This document shows, piece after piece, positions 47,064 through 60,538 of a DNA stretch of 64,000 nt; positions within the stretch are counted from its first letter, which is position 1; each line of letters starts with the position of its first letter. Under the pieces are notes generated by a model that was given only the letters and a program-made list of their open reading frames with translations, did no database searches and was not told the DNA's origin. Where the stretch lies: contig NC_079875.1 of assembly GCF_029227915.1 (NCBI RefSeq), forward strand, positions 21,261,001-21,325,000, read 5' to 3'. The translations under genes and the position numbers were made by a program. This stretch comes from Hydractinia symbiolongicarpus (lineage: Eukaryota; Cnidaria; Hydrozoa; Anthoathecata; Hydractiniidae).

Positions 47064-49065
47064 TTACAGCCTTTATAGGACTGTGCACGTAATTAAGAGT
47101 GTTGAAAAGCGACGGCGCTAAGGAAAACGACTTGGGACGTTGTACCACATTGAGACTGGAACAACTAGTCCAATGGTAACCTGCACAGGCAGATGAAACC
47201 ACGTGATTTACATGTGAGGCTTTTATTAGACTGGAAAAGGGCATATTATAGCCTTTGTAGGACGATGCACGTAGTTAAGAGTGTTCTAAAGCGACGGCGC
47301 TAATGAAAACAACTTGGGACGTTGTAGCGCATTGAGACTGGAAGGAATAGTCCAATGGTAACCTGCGCAGACAGGTGAAACCACGTGATTTACGTGTGAG
47401 GTCTTTATTAGACTGCAAAAGGCCATAATACGGTCGTTATAGGGCTGTGCACGTAATTAAGAGAGTTCTGAGGCCACGGCGCTAAGGAGAACCACTTGGA
47501 ACGTTGTTGTGCATTGAGACTGGAAGGAATAATCAATTGGTAACCTGCGCAGGCAGATGGAACCTCGTGATTTACGTGTGAGGTCTTTATTAGACTGCAA
47601 AAGGTCATATTACAGCCTTTATAGGACTGTGCACGTAGTGAAGAGAGTTCTAAGGCGACGGCGCTAATGAAAACGACTTGGGACGTTGTAGCGCATTGAG
47701 ACTGGAACAAATAGTCCAATGGTAACCTGCACAGGCAGATGGAACAACGTGATTTACGTGTGAGGCCTTTATTACCCTGCAAAACGCCATATTACGGTCG
47801 TTATAGGGCTGTGCACGTAGTTAAGAGTGTTCTAAGGCCACAGCACTAAGGAAAACGACTTGGGATGTTGTAGCGCATTAAGACTGGAACGACTAGTCCA
47901 ATGATAACCTGCGCAGGCAGATGGAACCTCGTGATTTACGTGTGAGGCTTTTATTAGACTGCAAAAAGCCATATTACAGCCTTTAAACGACTGTGCATGC
48001 AGTTAATGGTGTTCTAAGGCGACGGCGCTAATGAAAGCGACTTTCGACGATGAAGCGCATTGAGACTGGAACAACTAGTCCAATGGTAAGCTGCGCAGGC
48101 AGATGAAACCACGTGATTTACATGTGAGGCTTTTATTAGACTGGAAAAGGGCATATTATAGCCTTTGTAGGACGATGCACGTAGTTAAGAGTGTTCTAAA
48201 GCGACGGCGCTAATAAAAACAACTTGGGACGTTGTAGCGCATTGAGACTGGAAGGAATAGTCCAATGGTAACCTGCGCAGACAGGTGAAACCAGGTGATT
48301 TACGTGTGAGGCCTTTATTAGACTGCAAAAGGCCATATTACAGCCTTTATAGGACGATGCACGTAGTTAAGAGTGTTGAAAAGCGACGGCGCTAAGGAAA
48401 ACGACTTGGGAAGTTGTACCACATTGAGACTTGAAGGACTAGTCCAATGGTAACCTGCGCAGGCAGATGGAACCTCGTGATTTACGTGTGAGGTCTTTAT
48501 TTGACTGCAAAAGGCCATATTAAAGCCTTTATATGACTGTGCACGTAGTTAAGAGTGTTCTAAGGCGACGGCACTAATGAAAATGACTTGGGATGTTGTA
48601 GCGCATTGAGACTGGAACGACTAGTCCAATGGTAACCTGCACAGGCAGATGGAACCACGTGATTTACATGTGAGGCCTTTATTAGACTGCAAAAGGTCAT
48701 ATTACAGCCCTTATAGGACTGTGCACGTAGTTAAGAGTGTTCTAAGGCGACGGCGCTAATGAAAGCGACCTTAGACATTGTAGCGCATTGAGACTGGAAC
48801 GACTAGCCCAATGGTAACCTGCGCAGGCAGATAGAACCACGTGATTTACGTGCGAGGCTTTTATTACCCTGCAAAACGCCATATTACGGTCGTTATAGGG
48901 CTGTGCACGTAATTAAGAGAGCTCTAAAGCCACGGCGCTAAATAGAACCACTTGGAACGTTGTAGGGCATTGAGACTGGAAGGAATAGTCCAATGGTAAG
49001 CTGCCCAGGCAGAGGGAACCACGTGATTTACGTGTGAGGCCTTTATTAGACTGCAAAAGGCCATA
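46336..49065 (+). repeat. 15-monomer tandem unit (2730 bp), copy 1
   Basis: Monomers 46336-48337 recur at 49066-51067 with offset exactly 2730, and 48338-49065 recur at 51254-51981 with offset 2916. The unit joins the i-a-f-g-k-f-g-h order of 13261-14716 to the hybrid monomer 47792 (front TTACGGTCGTTATAGGGC, body CCACAGCACTAAGG) and then to the types of the 7-monomer unit. Monomer 48156 is a hybrid that skips the type present at 51068. Confidence 0.9.
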
Positions 49066-51981
49066 TTACAGCCTTTATAGGACGATGCACGTAGTTAAGA
49101 GTGTTGAAAAGCGACGGCGCTAAGGAAAACGACTTGGGACGTTGTACCACATTGAGACTTGAAGGACTAGTCCAATGGTAACCTGCGCAGGCAGATGGAA
49201 CCTCGTGATTTACGTGTGAGGTCTTTATTTGACTGCAAAAGGCCATATTAAAGCCTTTATATGACTGTGCACGTAGTTAAGAGTGTTCTAAGGCGACGGC
49301 ACTAATGAAAATGACTTGGGATGTTGTAGCGCATTGAGACTGGAACAACTAGTCCAATGGTAACCTGCTCAGGCAGATGAAACCACGTGATTTACATGTG
49401 AGGCTTTTATTAGACTGGAAAAGGGCATATTATAGCCTTTGTAGGACGATGCACGTAGTTAAGAGTGTTCTAAAGCGACGGCGCTAATGAAAACAACTTG
49501 GGACGTTGTAGCGCATTGAGACTGGAAGGAATAGTCCAATGGTAACCTGCGCAGACAGGTGAAACCACGTGATTTACGTGTGAGGTCTTTATTAGACTGC
49601 AAAAGGCCATAATACGGTCGTTATAGGGCTGTGCACGTAATTAAGAGAGTTCTGAGGCCACGGCGCTAAGGAGAACCACTTGGAACGTTGTTGTGCATTG
49701 AGACTGGAAGGAATAGTCAATTGGTAACCTGCGCAGGCAGATGGAACCTCGTGATTTACGTGTGAGGTCTTTATTAGACTGCAAAAGGTCATATTACAGC
49801 CTTTATAGGACTGTGCACGTAATTAAGAGTGTTGAAAAGCGACGGCGCTAAGGAAAACGACTTGGGACGTTGTACCACATTGAGACTGGAACAACTAGTC
49901 CAATGGTAACCTGCACAGGCAGATGAAACCACGTGATTTACATGTGAGGCTTTTATTAGACTGGAAAAGGGCATATTATAGCCTTTGTAGGACGATGCAC
50001 GTAGTTAAGAGTGTTCTAAAGCGACGGCGCTAATGAAAACAACTTGGGACGTTGTAGCGCATTGAGACTGGAAGGAATAGTCCAATGGTAACCTGCGCAG
50101 ACAGGTGAAACCACGTGATTTACGTGTGAGGTCTTTATTAGACTGCAAAAGGCCATAATACGGTCGTTATAGGGCTGTGCACGTAATTAAGAGAGTTCTG
50201 AGGCCACGGCGCTAAGGAGAACCACTTGGAACGTTGTTGTGCATTGAGACTGGAAGGAATAATCAATTGGTAACCTGCGCAGGCAGATGGAACCTCGTGA
50301 TTTACGTGTGAGGTCTTTATTAGACTGCAAAAGGTCATATTACAGCCTTTATAGGACTGTGCACGTAGTGAAGAGAGTTCTAAGGCGACGGCGCTAATGA
50401 AAACGACTTGGGACGTTGTAGCGCATTGAGACTGGAACAAATAGTCCAATGGTAACCTGCACAGGCAGATGGAACAACGTGATTTACGTGTGAGGCCTTT
50501 ATTACCCTAAAAAACGCCATATTACGGTCGTTATAGGGCTGTGCACGTAGTTAAGAGTGTTCTAAGGCCACAGCACTAAGGAAAACGACTTGGGATGTTG
50601 TAGCGCATTAAGACTGGAACGACTAGTCCAATGATAACCTGCGCAGGCAGATGGAACCTCGTGATTTACGTGTGAGGCTTTTATTAGACTGCAAAAAGCC
50701 ATATTACAGCCTTTAAACGACTGTGCATGCAGTTAATGGTGTTCTAAGGCGACGGCGCTAATGAAAGCGACTTTCGACGATGAAGCGCATTGAGACTGGA
50801 ACAACTAGTCCAATGGTAAGCTGCGCAGGCAGATGAAACCACGTGATTTACATGTGAGGCTTTTATTAGACTGGAAAAGGGCATATTATAGCCTTTGTAG
50901 GACGATGCACGTAGTTAAGAGTGTTCTAAAGCGACGGCGCTAATAAAAACAACTTGGGACGTTGTAGCGCATTGAGACTGGAAGGAATAGTCCAATGGTA
51001 ACCTGCGCAGACAGGTGAAACCACGTGATTTACGTGTGAGGTCTTTATTAGACTGCAAAAGGCCATAATACGGTCGTTATAGGGCTGTGCACGTAATTAA
51101 GAGAGTTCTGAGGCCACGGCGCTAAGGAGAACCACTTGGAACGTTGTTGTGCATTGAGACTGGAAGGAATAGTCAATTGGTAACTAACCTGCGCAGGCAG
51201 GTGAAACCAGGTGATTTACGTGTGAGGCCTTTATTAGACTGCAAAAGGCCATATTACAGCCTTTATAGGACGATGCACGTAGTTAAGAGTGTTGAAAAGC
51301 GACGGCGCTAAGGAAAACGACTTGGGAAGTTGTACCACATTGAGACTTGAAGGACTAGTCCAATGGTAACCTGCGCAGGCAGATGGAACCTCGTGATTTA
51401 CGTGTGAGGTCTTTATTTGACTGCAAAAGGCCATATTAAAGCCTTTATATGACTGTGCACGTAGTTAAGAGTGTTCTAAGGCGACGGCACTAATGAAAAT
51501 GACTTGGGATGTTGTAGCGCATTGAGACTGGAACGACTAGTCCAATGGTAACCTGCACAGGCAGATGGAACCACGTGATTTACATGTGAGGCCTTTATTA
51601 GACTGCAAAAGGTCATATTACAGCCCTTATAGGACTGTGCACGTAGTTAAGAGTGTTCTAAGGCGACGGCGCTAATGAAAGCGACCTTAGACATTGTAGC
51701 GCATTGAGACTGGAACGACTAGCCCAATGGTAACCTGCGCAGGCAGATAGAACCACGTGATTTACGTGCGAGGCTTTTATTACCCTGCAAAACGCCATAT
51801 TACGGTCGTTATAGGGCTGTGCACGTAATTAAGAGAGCTCTAAAGCCACGGCGCTAAATAGAACCACTTGGAACGTTGTAGGGCATTGAGACTGGAAGGA
51901 ATAGTCCAATGGTAAGCTGCCCAGGCAGAGGGAACCACGTGATTTACGTGTGAGGCCTTTATTACACTGCAAAAGGCCATA
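49066..51981 (+). repeat. 15-monomer tandem unit, copy 2 with one extra monomer (2916 bp)
   Basis: It repeats 46336-49065 and additionally holds the 186-bp monomer at 51068. CCCTAAAAAACGCC near 50505 is private to this copy (its partner has CCCTGCAAAACGCC). Nearly all other compared positions agree, which suggests a recent event. Confidence 0.9.
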
Positions 51982-52713
51982 TTACAGCCTTTATAGGAAG
52001 ATGCACGTAGTTAAGAGTGTTGTAAAGCGACGGCGCTAAGGAAAACGACTTGGGATGTTGTAGCGCATTAAGACTGGAACGACTAGTCCAATGATAACCT
52101 GCGCAGGCAGATGGAACCTCGTGATTTACGTGTGAGGCTTTTATTAGACTGCAAAAAGCCATATTACAGCCTTTAAACGACTGTGCATGCAGTTAATGGT
52201 TTTCTAAGGCGACGGCGCTAATGAAAGCGACTTTCGACGATGAAGCGCATTGAGACTGGAACGACTAGTCCAATGATAACCTGCGCAGACAGGTGAAACC
52301 ACGTGATTTACGTGTGAGGTCTTTATTAGACTGCAAAAGGCCATAATACGGTCGTTATAGGGCTGTGCACGTAATTAAGAGAGTTCTGAGGCCACGGCGC
52401 TAAGGAGAACCACTTGGAACGTTGTTGTGCATTGAGACTGGAAGGAATAGTCAATTGGTAACTAACCTGCGCAGGCAGGTGAAACCAGGTGATTTACGTG
52501 TGAGGCCTTTATTAGACTGCAAAAGGCCATATTACAGCCTTTATAGGACGATGCACGTAGTTAAGAGTGTTGAAAAGCGACGGCGCTAAGGAAAACGACT
52601 TGGGAAGTTGTACCACATTGAGACTTGAAGGACTAGTCCAATGGTAACCTGCGCAGGCAGATGGAACCTCGTGATTTACGTGTGAGGTCTTTATTTGACT
52701 GCAAAAGGCCATA
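51068..52713 (+). repeat. 7-monomer tandem duplication with a 4-bp insertion (offset 1278)
   Basis: Monomers 51068 and 51254 recur at 52346 and 52532. Both 51068 and 52346 are 186 bp because TAAC is doubled (TAACTAACC at 51181 and 52459). These are the only two such monomers in the window, so the insertion preceded the duplication. The second copy runs for only two monomers: 52714 is a hybrid that joins the front of the 51436 type to the body of the 51982 type. Confidence 0.9.
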
Positions 52714-53987
52714 TTAAAGCCTTTATAGGAAGATGCACGTAGTTAAGAGTGTTGTAAAGCGACGGCGCTAAGGAAAACGACTTGGGATGTTGTAGCGCAT
52801 TAAGACTGGAACGACTAGTCCAATGATAACCTGCGCAGGCAGATGGAACCTCGTGATTTACGTGTGAGGCTTTTATTAGACTGCAAAAAGCCATATTACA
52901 GCCTTTAAACGACTGTGCATGCAGTTAATGGTTTTCTAAGGCGACGGCGCTAATGAAAGCGACTTTCGACGATGAAGCGCATTGAGACTGGAACGACTAG
53001 TCCAATGGTAAGCTGCGCAGGCAGATGAAACCACGTGATTTACATGTGAGGCTTTTATTAGACTGGAAAAGGGCATATTATAGCCTTTGTAGGACGATGC
53101 ACGTAGTTAAGAGTGTTCTAAAGCGACGGCGCTAATGAAAACAACTTGGGACGTTGTAGCGCATTGAGACTGGAAGGAATAGTCCAATGGTAACCTGCGC
53201 AGACAGGTGAAACCACGTGATTTACGTGTGAGGTCTTTATTAGACTGCAAAAGGCCATAATACGGTCGTTATAGGGCTGTGCACGTAATTAAGAGAGTTC
53301 TGAGGCCACGGCGCTAAAGAGAACCACTTGGAACGTTGTTGTGCATTGAGACTGGAAGGAATAGTCAATTGGTAACCTGCGCAGGCAGATGGAACCTCGT
53401 GATTTACGTGTGAGGTCTTTATTAGACTGCAAAAGGTCAGATTACAGCCTTTATAGGACTGTGCACGTAGTGAAGAGAGTTCTAAGGCGACGGCGCTAAT
53501 GAAAACGACTTGGGACGTTGTAGCGCATTGAGACTGGAAGGAATAGTCCAATGGTAACCTGCGCAGACAGGTGAAACCACGTGATTTACGTGTGAGGTCT
53601 TTATTAGACTGCAAAAGGCCATAATACGGTCGTTATAGGGCTGTGCACGTAATTAAGAGAGTTCTGAGGCCACGGCGCTAAAGAGAACCACTTGGAACGT
53701 TGTTGTGCATTGAGACTGGAAGGAATAGTCAATTGGTAACCTGCGCAGGCAGATGGAACCTCGTGATTTACGTGTGAGGTCTTTATTAGACTGCAAAAGG
53801 TCAGATTACAGCCTTTATAGGACTGTGCACGTAGTGAAGAGAGTTCTAAGGCGACGGCGCTAATGAAAACGACTTGGGACGTTGTAGCGCATTGAGACTG
53901 GAACGAATAGTCCAATGGTAACCTGCACAGGCAGATGGAACAACGTGATTTACGTGTGAGGCCTTTATTACCCTGCAAAACGCCATA
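52714..53987 (+). repeat. Hybrid joint plus 2-monomer tandem duplication (2 x 364 bp)
   Basis: After hybrid 52714 (TTAAAGCCTTTATAGGAAG) come monomers like 10713 and 10895. Then g-h at 53260-53623 is repeated at 53624-53987 (offset 364). The first h (53442) has the tail of an f monomer (AAGGAATAGTCC, GCGCAGACAGG) in place of its own; the second (53806) has the normal h tail (CGAATAGTCC, GCACAGGCAG). This shows where the exchange took place. Confidence 0.9.
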
Positions 53988-56900
53988 TTACGGTCGTTAT
54001 AGGGCTGTGCACGTAATTAAGAGAGCTCTAAAGCCACGGCGCTAAATAGAACCACTTGGAACGTTGTAGGGCATTGTGACTGGAAGGAATAGTCCGATGG
54101 TAAGCTGCGCAGGCAGATGAAACCACGTGATTTACATGTGAGGCTTTTATTAGACTGGAAAACGCCATATTACGGTCGTTATAGGGCTGTGCACGTAATT
54201 AAGAGAGCTCTAAAGCCACGACGCTAAATAGAACCACTTGGAACGTTGTAGGGCATTGAGACTGGAAGGAATAGTCCAATGGTAAGCTGCGCAGGCAGGT
54301 GAAACCACGTGATTTACGTGTGAGGCCTTTATTAGACTGCAAAAGGCCATATTACAGCCTTTATAGGACGATGCACGTAGTTAAGAGTGTTGAAAAGCGA
54401 CGGCGCTAAGGAAAACGACTTGGGACGTTGTACCACATTGAGACTTGAAGGACTAGTCCAATGGTAACCTGCGCAGGCAGATGGAACCTCGTGATTTACG
54501 TGTGAGGTCTTTATTTGACTGCAAAAGGCCATATTAAAGCCTTTATATGACTGTGCACGTAGTTAAGAGTGTTCTAAGGCGACGGCACTAATGAAAATGA
54601 CTTGGGATGTTGTAGCGCATTGAGACTGGAACAACTAGTCCAATGGTAACCTGCACAGGCAGATGAAACCACGTGATTTACATGTGAGGCTTTTATTAGA
54701 CTGGAAAAGGGCATATTATAGCCTTTGTAGGACGATGCACGTAGTTAAGAGTGTTCTAAAGCGACGGCGCTAATGAAAACAACTTGGGACGTTGTAGCGC
54801 ATTGAGACTGGAAGGAATAGTCCAATGGTAACCTGCGCAGACAGGTGAAACCACGTGATTTACGTGTGAGGTCTTTATTAGACTGCAAAAGGCCATAATA
54901 CGGTCGTTATATGGCTGTGCACGTAATTAAGAGAGTTCTGAGGCCACGGCGCTAAAGAGAACCACTTGGAACGTTGTTGTGCCTTGAGACTGGAAGGAAT
55001 AGTCAATTGGTAACCTGCGCAGGCAGATGGAACCTCGTGATTTACGTGTGAGGTCTTTATTAGACTGCAAAAGGTCAGATTACAGCCTTTATAGGACTGT
55101 GCACGTAGTGAAGAGAGTTCTAAGGCGACGGCGCTAATGAAAACGACTTGGGACGTTGTAGCGCATTGAGACTGGAACGAATAGTCCAATGGTAACCTGC
55201 ACAGGCAGATGGAACAACGTGATTTACGTGTGAGGCCTTTATTACCCTGCAAAACGCCATATTACGGTCGTTATAGGGCTGTGCACGTAATTAAGAGAGC
55301 TCTAAAGCCACGGCGCTAAATAGAACCACTTGGAACGTTGTAGGGCATTGTGACTGGAAGGAATAGTCCGATGGTAAGCTGCGCAGGCAGATGAAACCAC
55401 GTGATTTACATGTGAGGCTTTTATTAGACTGGAAAAGGGCATATTATAGCCTTTGTAGGACGATGCACGTAGTTAAGAGTGTTCTAAAGCGACGGCGCTA
55501 AGGAAAACGACTTGGGACGTTGTAGCGCATTGAGACTGGAAGGAATAGTCCAATGGTAACCTGCACAGGCATATGGAACAACGTGATTTACGTGTGAGGC
55601 CTTTATTACCCTGCAAAACGCCATATTACGGTCGTTATAGGGCTGTGCACGTAATTAAGAGAGCTCTAAAGCCACGACGCTAAATAGAACCACTTGGAAC
55701 GTTGTAGGGCATTGAGACTGGAAGGAATAGTCCAATGGTAAGCTGCGCAGGCAGGTGAAACCACGTGATTTACGTGTGAGGCCTTTATTAGACTGCAAAA
55801 GGCCATATTACAGCCTTTATAGGACGATGCACGTAGTTAAGAGTGTTGAAAAGCGACGGCGCTAAGGAAAACGACTTGGGACGTTGTACCACATTGAGAC
55901 TTGAAGGACTAGTCCAATGGTAACCTGCGCAGGCAGATGGAACCTCGTGATTTACGTGTGAGGTCTTTATTTGACTGCAAAAGGCCATATTAAAGCCTTT
56001 ATATGACTGTGCACGTAGTTAAGAGTGTTCTAAGGCGACGGCACTAATGAAAATGACTTGGGATGTTGTAGCGCATTGAGACTGGAACAACTAGTCCAAT
56101 GGTAACCTGCTCAGGCAGATGAAACCACGTGATTTACATGTGAGGCTTTTATTAGACTGGAAAAGGGCATATTATAGCCTTTGTAGGACGATGCACGTAG
56201 TTAAGAGTGTTCTAAAGCGACGGCGCTAATGAAAACAACTTGGGACGTTGTAGCGCATTGAGACTGGAAGGAATAGTCCAATGGTAACCTGCACAGACAG
56301 CTGAAACCACGTGATTTACGTGTGAGGTCTTTATTAGACTGCAAAAGGCCATAATACGGTCGTTATAGGGCTGTGCACGTAATTAAGAGAGTTCTGAGGC
56401 CACGGCGCTAAGGAGAACCACTTGGAACGTTGTTGTGCATTGAGACTGGAAGGAATAGTCAATTGGTAACCTGCGCAGGCAGATGGAACCTCGTGATTTA
56501 CGTGTGAGGTCTTTATTAGACTGCAAAAGGTCATATTACAGCCTTTATAGGACTGTGCACGTAATTAAGAGTGTTGAAAAGCGACGGCGCTAAGGAAAAC
56601 GACTTGAGACGTTGTACCACATTGAGACTGGAACAACTAGTCCAATGGTAACCTGCACAGGCAGATGAAACCACGTGATTTACATGTGAGGCTTTTATTA
56701 GACTGGAAAAGGGCATATTATAGCCTTTGTAGGACGATGCACGTAGTTAAGAGTGTTCTAAAGCGACGGCGCTAATGAAAACAACTTGGGACGTTGTAGC
56801 GCATTGAGACTGGAAGGAATAGTCCAATGGTAACCTGCGCAGACAGGTGAAACCACGTGATTTACGTGTGAGGTCTTTATTAGACTGCAAAAGGCCATAA

Positions 56901-57263
56901 TACGGTCGTTATAGGGCTGTGCACGTAATTAAGAGAGTTCTGAGGCCACGGCGCTAAGGAGAACCACTTGGAACGTTGTTGTGCATTGAGACTGGAAGGA
57001 ATAATCAATTGGTAACCTGCGCAGGCAGATGGAACCTCGTGATTTACGTGTGAGGTCTTTATTAGACTGCAAAAGGTCATATTACAGCCTTTATAGGACT
57101 GTGCACGTAGTGAAGAGAGTTCTAAGGCGACGGCGCTAATGAAAACGACTTGGGACGTTGTAGCGCATTGAGACTGGAACAAATAGTCCAATGGTAACCT
57201 GCACAGGCAGATGGAACAACGTGATTTACGTGTGAGGCCTTTATTACCCTGCAAAACGCCATA
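53988..57263 (+). repeat. Copy of the 11441-14716 segment
   Basis: Constant offset 42547 to the first superblock copy (and 35996 to copy B). It holds the full 8-monomer HOR order with the same shortened rounds, including the i/a hybrid at 56536. Small private changes include GTGCCTTGAGAC near 54981, GCACAGACAGCTG near 56292 and GACTTGAGACG near 56602. Confidence 0.92.
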
Positions 57264-60200
57264 TTACGGTCGTTATAGGGCTGTGCACGTAATTAAGAGA
57301 GCTCTAAAGCCATGGCGCTAAATAGAACCACTTGGAACGTTGTAGGGCATTGAGACTGGAAGGAATAGTCCAATGGTAAGCTGCGCAGGCAGGTGAAACC
57401 ACGTGATTTACGTGTGAGGCTTTTATTAGACTGCAAAAGGCCATATTACAGCCTTTATAGGACGATACACGTAGTTAAGAGTGTTGAAAAGCAACGGCGC
57501 TAGGGAAAACGACTTGGGACGTTGTACCACATTGAGACTTGAAGGACTAGTCCAATGGTAACCTGCGCAGGCAGATGGAACCTCGTGATTTAAGTGTGCG
57601 GCCTTTATTAGACTGCAAAAGGCCATACTACGGTCTTTATAGGACTCTACACGTAGTTAAGAGTGTTCTAAGGCGATGGCACTAATGAAAACGACTTGGG
57701 ATGTTGTAGCGCATTGAGACTGGAACGACTAGTCCAATGGTAACCTGCACAGGCAGATGGAACCACGTGATTTACGTGTGAGGCCTTTATTAGACTGCAA
57801 AAGGTCATATTACAGCCCTTATAGGACTGTGTACGTAGTTAAGAGTGTTCTAAGGCGACGGCGCTAATGAAAGCGACCTTAGACGTTGTAGCGCATTGAG
57901 ACTGGAACGACTAGTCCAATGCTAACCTGCGCAGGCAGATAGAACCACGTGATTACGTGCAAGGCTTTTATTAGACTGCAAAAGGCCATATTACAGCCTT
58001 TATAGCACTGTGCACGCACTTAAGAGTGTTCTAAGGCAACGGCGCTAAGGAAAACCACTTGGAACGTTGTAGTGCATTGACTATGGAAGGAATATTCCAA
58101 TGGTAACCGGTGCAGGCATCTGAAACCACTTGAGTTACGTCTGCGGCCTTTATTGGACTGCAAAAGGCCATATTACAGCCTTTATAGGACTGTGCACGCA
58201 GTTAATAGTGTTCTAAGGCGACGGCGCTAATGAAAGCGACTTTGGACGATGAAGCGCATTGAGACTGGAACGACTAGTCCAATGGTAACTTGTCCAGGCA
58301 GATGGAACCACGTGATTTACGCGTTAGGCCTTTATTAGACTGCAAAAAGCCATATTACAGCCTTTATAAGACTGTGCACGTAGTTAAGAGTGTTGTAAGG
58401 CAACGGCGCTAATGAGAACGACTTGGGACGTTGTAGCGCATTGAGACTGGAACGACAAGTCCAATGGTAATCGGCGCAGGCAGCTGAAACCGCGTGATTT
58501 ACGTGTTAGGCCTTTATTAGACTGCAAAATGCCACATTACGGTCTTTATAGCACTGTGCACGTAGTTAAGAGTGTTCTAAGGCCATGGCGCTAAGGAAAA
58601 CCACTTTGAAAGTTGTAGTGCATTGAGACTGGAACGACTAATCCAATGGTAAACTGCGCAGGCAGGTGAAACCACGAGATTTACGTGTGAGGCCTTTATT
58701 AGACTGCAAAAGGCCATATTACAGCCTTTAAAGGACTGTGCACGTGGTTAAGAGTGTTCTAAGGCGACGGCGCTAATGAAAGCGAACTTGGACGTTGTGG
58801 CGCATCGAGACTGGAACGACTAGTCCAATGGTAACTTGTCCAGGCAGATGGAACCACGTGATTTACGCGTGAGGCCTTTATTAGACTGCAAAAGGCCACA
58901 TTACGGTCTTTATAGCACTGTGAAGTTAGTTAAGAGTGTTCTAAGGCCATGGCGCTAAGGAAAACCACTTGGAACGTTGTAGGGCATTGTGACTGGAAGG
59001 AATAGTCCGATGGTAAGCTGCGCAGGCAGATGAAACCACGTGATTTACATGTGAGGCTTTTATTAGACTGGAAAAGGGCATATTATAGCCTTTGTAGGAC
59101 GATGCACGTAGTTAAGAGTGTTCTAAAGCGACGGCGCTAAGTAAAACGACTTGGGACGTTGTAGCGCATTGAGACTGGAAGGAATAGTCCAATGGTAACC
59201 TGCACAGGCATATGGAACAACGTGATTTACGTGTGAGGTCTTTATTAGACTGCAAAAGGCCATAATACGGTCGTTATAGGGCTGTGCACGTAATTAAGAG
59301 AGTTCTGAGGCCACGGCGCTAAAGAGAACCACTTGGAACGTTGTTGTGCATTGAGACTGGAAGGAATAGTCAATTGGTAACCTGCGCAGGCAGATGGAAC
59401 CTCGTGATTTACGTGTGAGGTCTTTATTAGACTGCAAAAGGTCATATTACAGCCTTTATAGGACTGTGCACGTAGTGAAGAGAGTTCTAAGGCGACGGCG
59501 CTAATGAAAACGACTTGGGACGTTGTAGCGCATTGAGACTGGAACGAATAGTCCAATGGTAACCTGCACAGGCAGATGGAACAACGTGATTTACGTGTGA
59601 GGCCTTTATTACCCTGCAAAACGCCATATTACGGTCGTTATAGGGCTGTGCACGTAATTAAGAGAGCTCTAAAGCCACGGCGCTAAATAGAACCACTTGG
59701 AACGTTGTAGGGCATTGAGACTGGAAGGAATAGTCCAATGGTAAGCTGCACAGGCTGGTGAAACCACGTGATTTACGTGTGAGGCCTTTATTAGACTGCA
59801 AAAGGCCATATTACAGCCTTTATAGGACGATGCACGTAGTTAAGAGTGTTGAAAAGCGACGGCGCTAAGGAAAACGACTTGGGACGTTGTACCACATTGA
59901 GACTTTTAGGACTAGTCCAATGGTAACCTGCGCAGGCAGATGGAACCTCGTGATTTACGTGTGAGGTCTTTATTTGACTGCAAAAGGCCATATTAAAGCC
60001 TTTATATGACTGTGCACGTAGTTAAGAGTGTTCTAAGGCGACGGCACTAATGAAAATGACTTGGGATGTTGTAGCGCATTGAGACTGGAACGACTAGTCC
60101 AATGGTAACCTGCACAGGCAGATGAAACCACGTGATTTACATGTGAGGCTTTTATTAGACTGGAAAAGGGCATATTATAGCCTTTGTAGGACGATGCACG

Positions 60201-60538
60201 TAGTTAAGAGTGTTCTAAAGCGACGGCGCTAATGAAAACAACTTGGGACGTTGTAGCGCATTGAGACTGGAAGGAATAGTCCAATGGTAACCTGCGCAGA
60301 CAGGTGAAACCACGTGATTTACGTGTGAGGTCTTTATTAGACTGCAAAAGGCCATAATACGGTCGTTATAGGACTGTGCACGTAATTAAGAGAGTTCTGA
60401 GGCCACGGCGCTAAGGAGAACCACTTGGAACGTTGTTGTGCATTGACTATGGAAGGAATATTCCAATGGTAACCTGCGAGGCTAGATGGAACCATGTGAT
60501 TTACGTGCGAGGCATTTATTAGACTGCAAAAGGCCATA
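57264..60538 (+). repeat. Copy of the 21632-25997 region with different losses
   Basis: Monomer 57264 fuses the front of the 14717 type with the back of the 15081 type, dropping two monomers. 57446-58172 matches 21814-22540 at offset 35632, including the 181-bp monomer at 57810. 58173 and 58355 are the two complete monomers whose parts are fused at 22541. 58537-59082 matches 22723-23268. 59083-59810 holds four monomers absent around 23269. 60357 is a hybrid: its front matches 23815 and its back (GGAATATTCC, GCGAGGCTAG) matches 25816. Confidence 0.88.
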
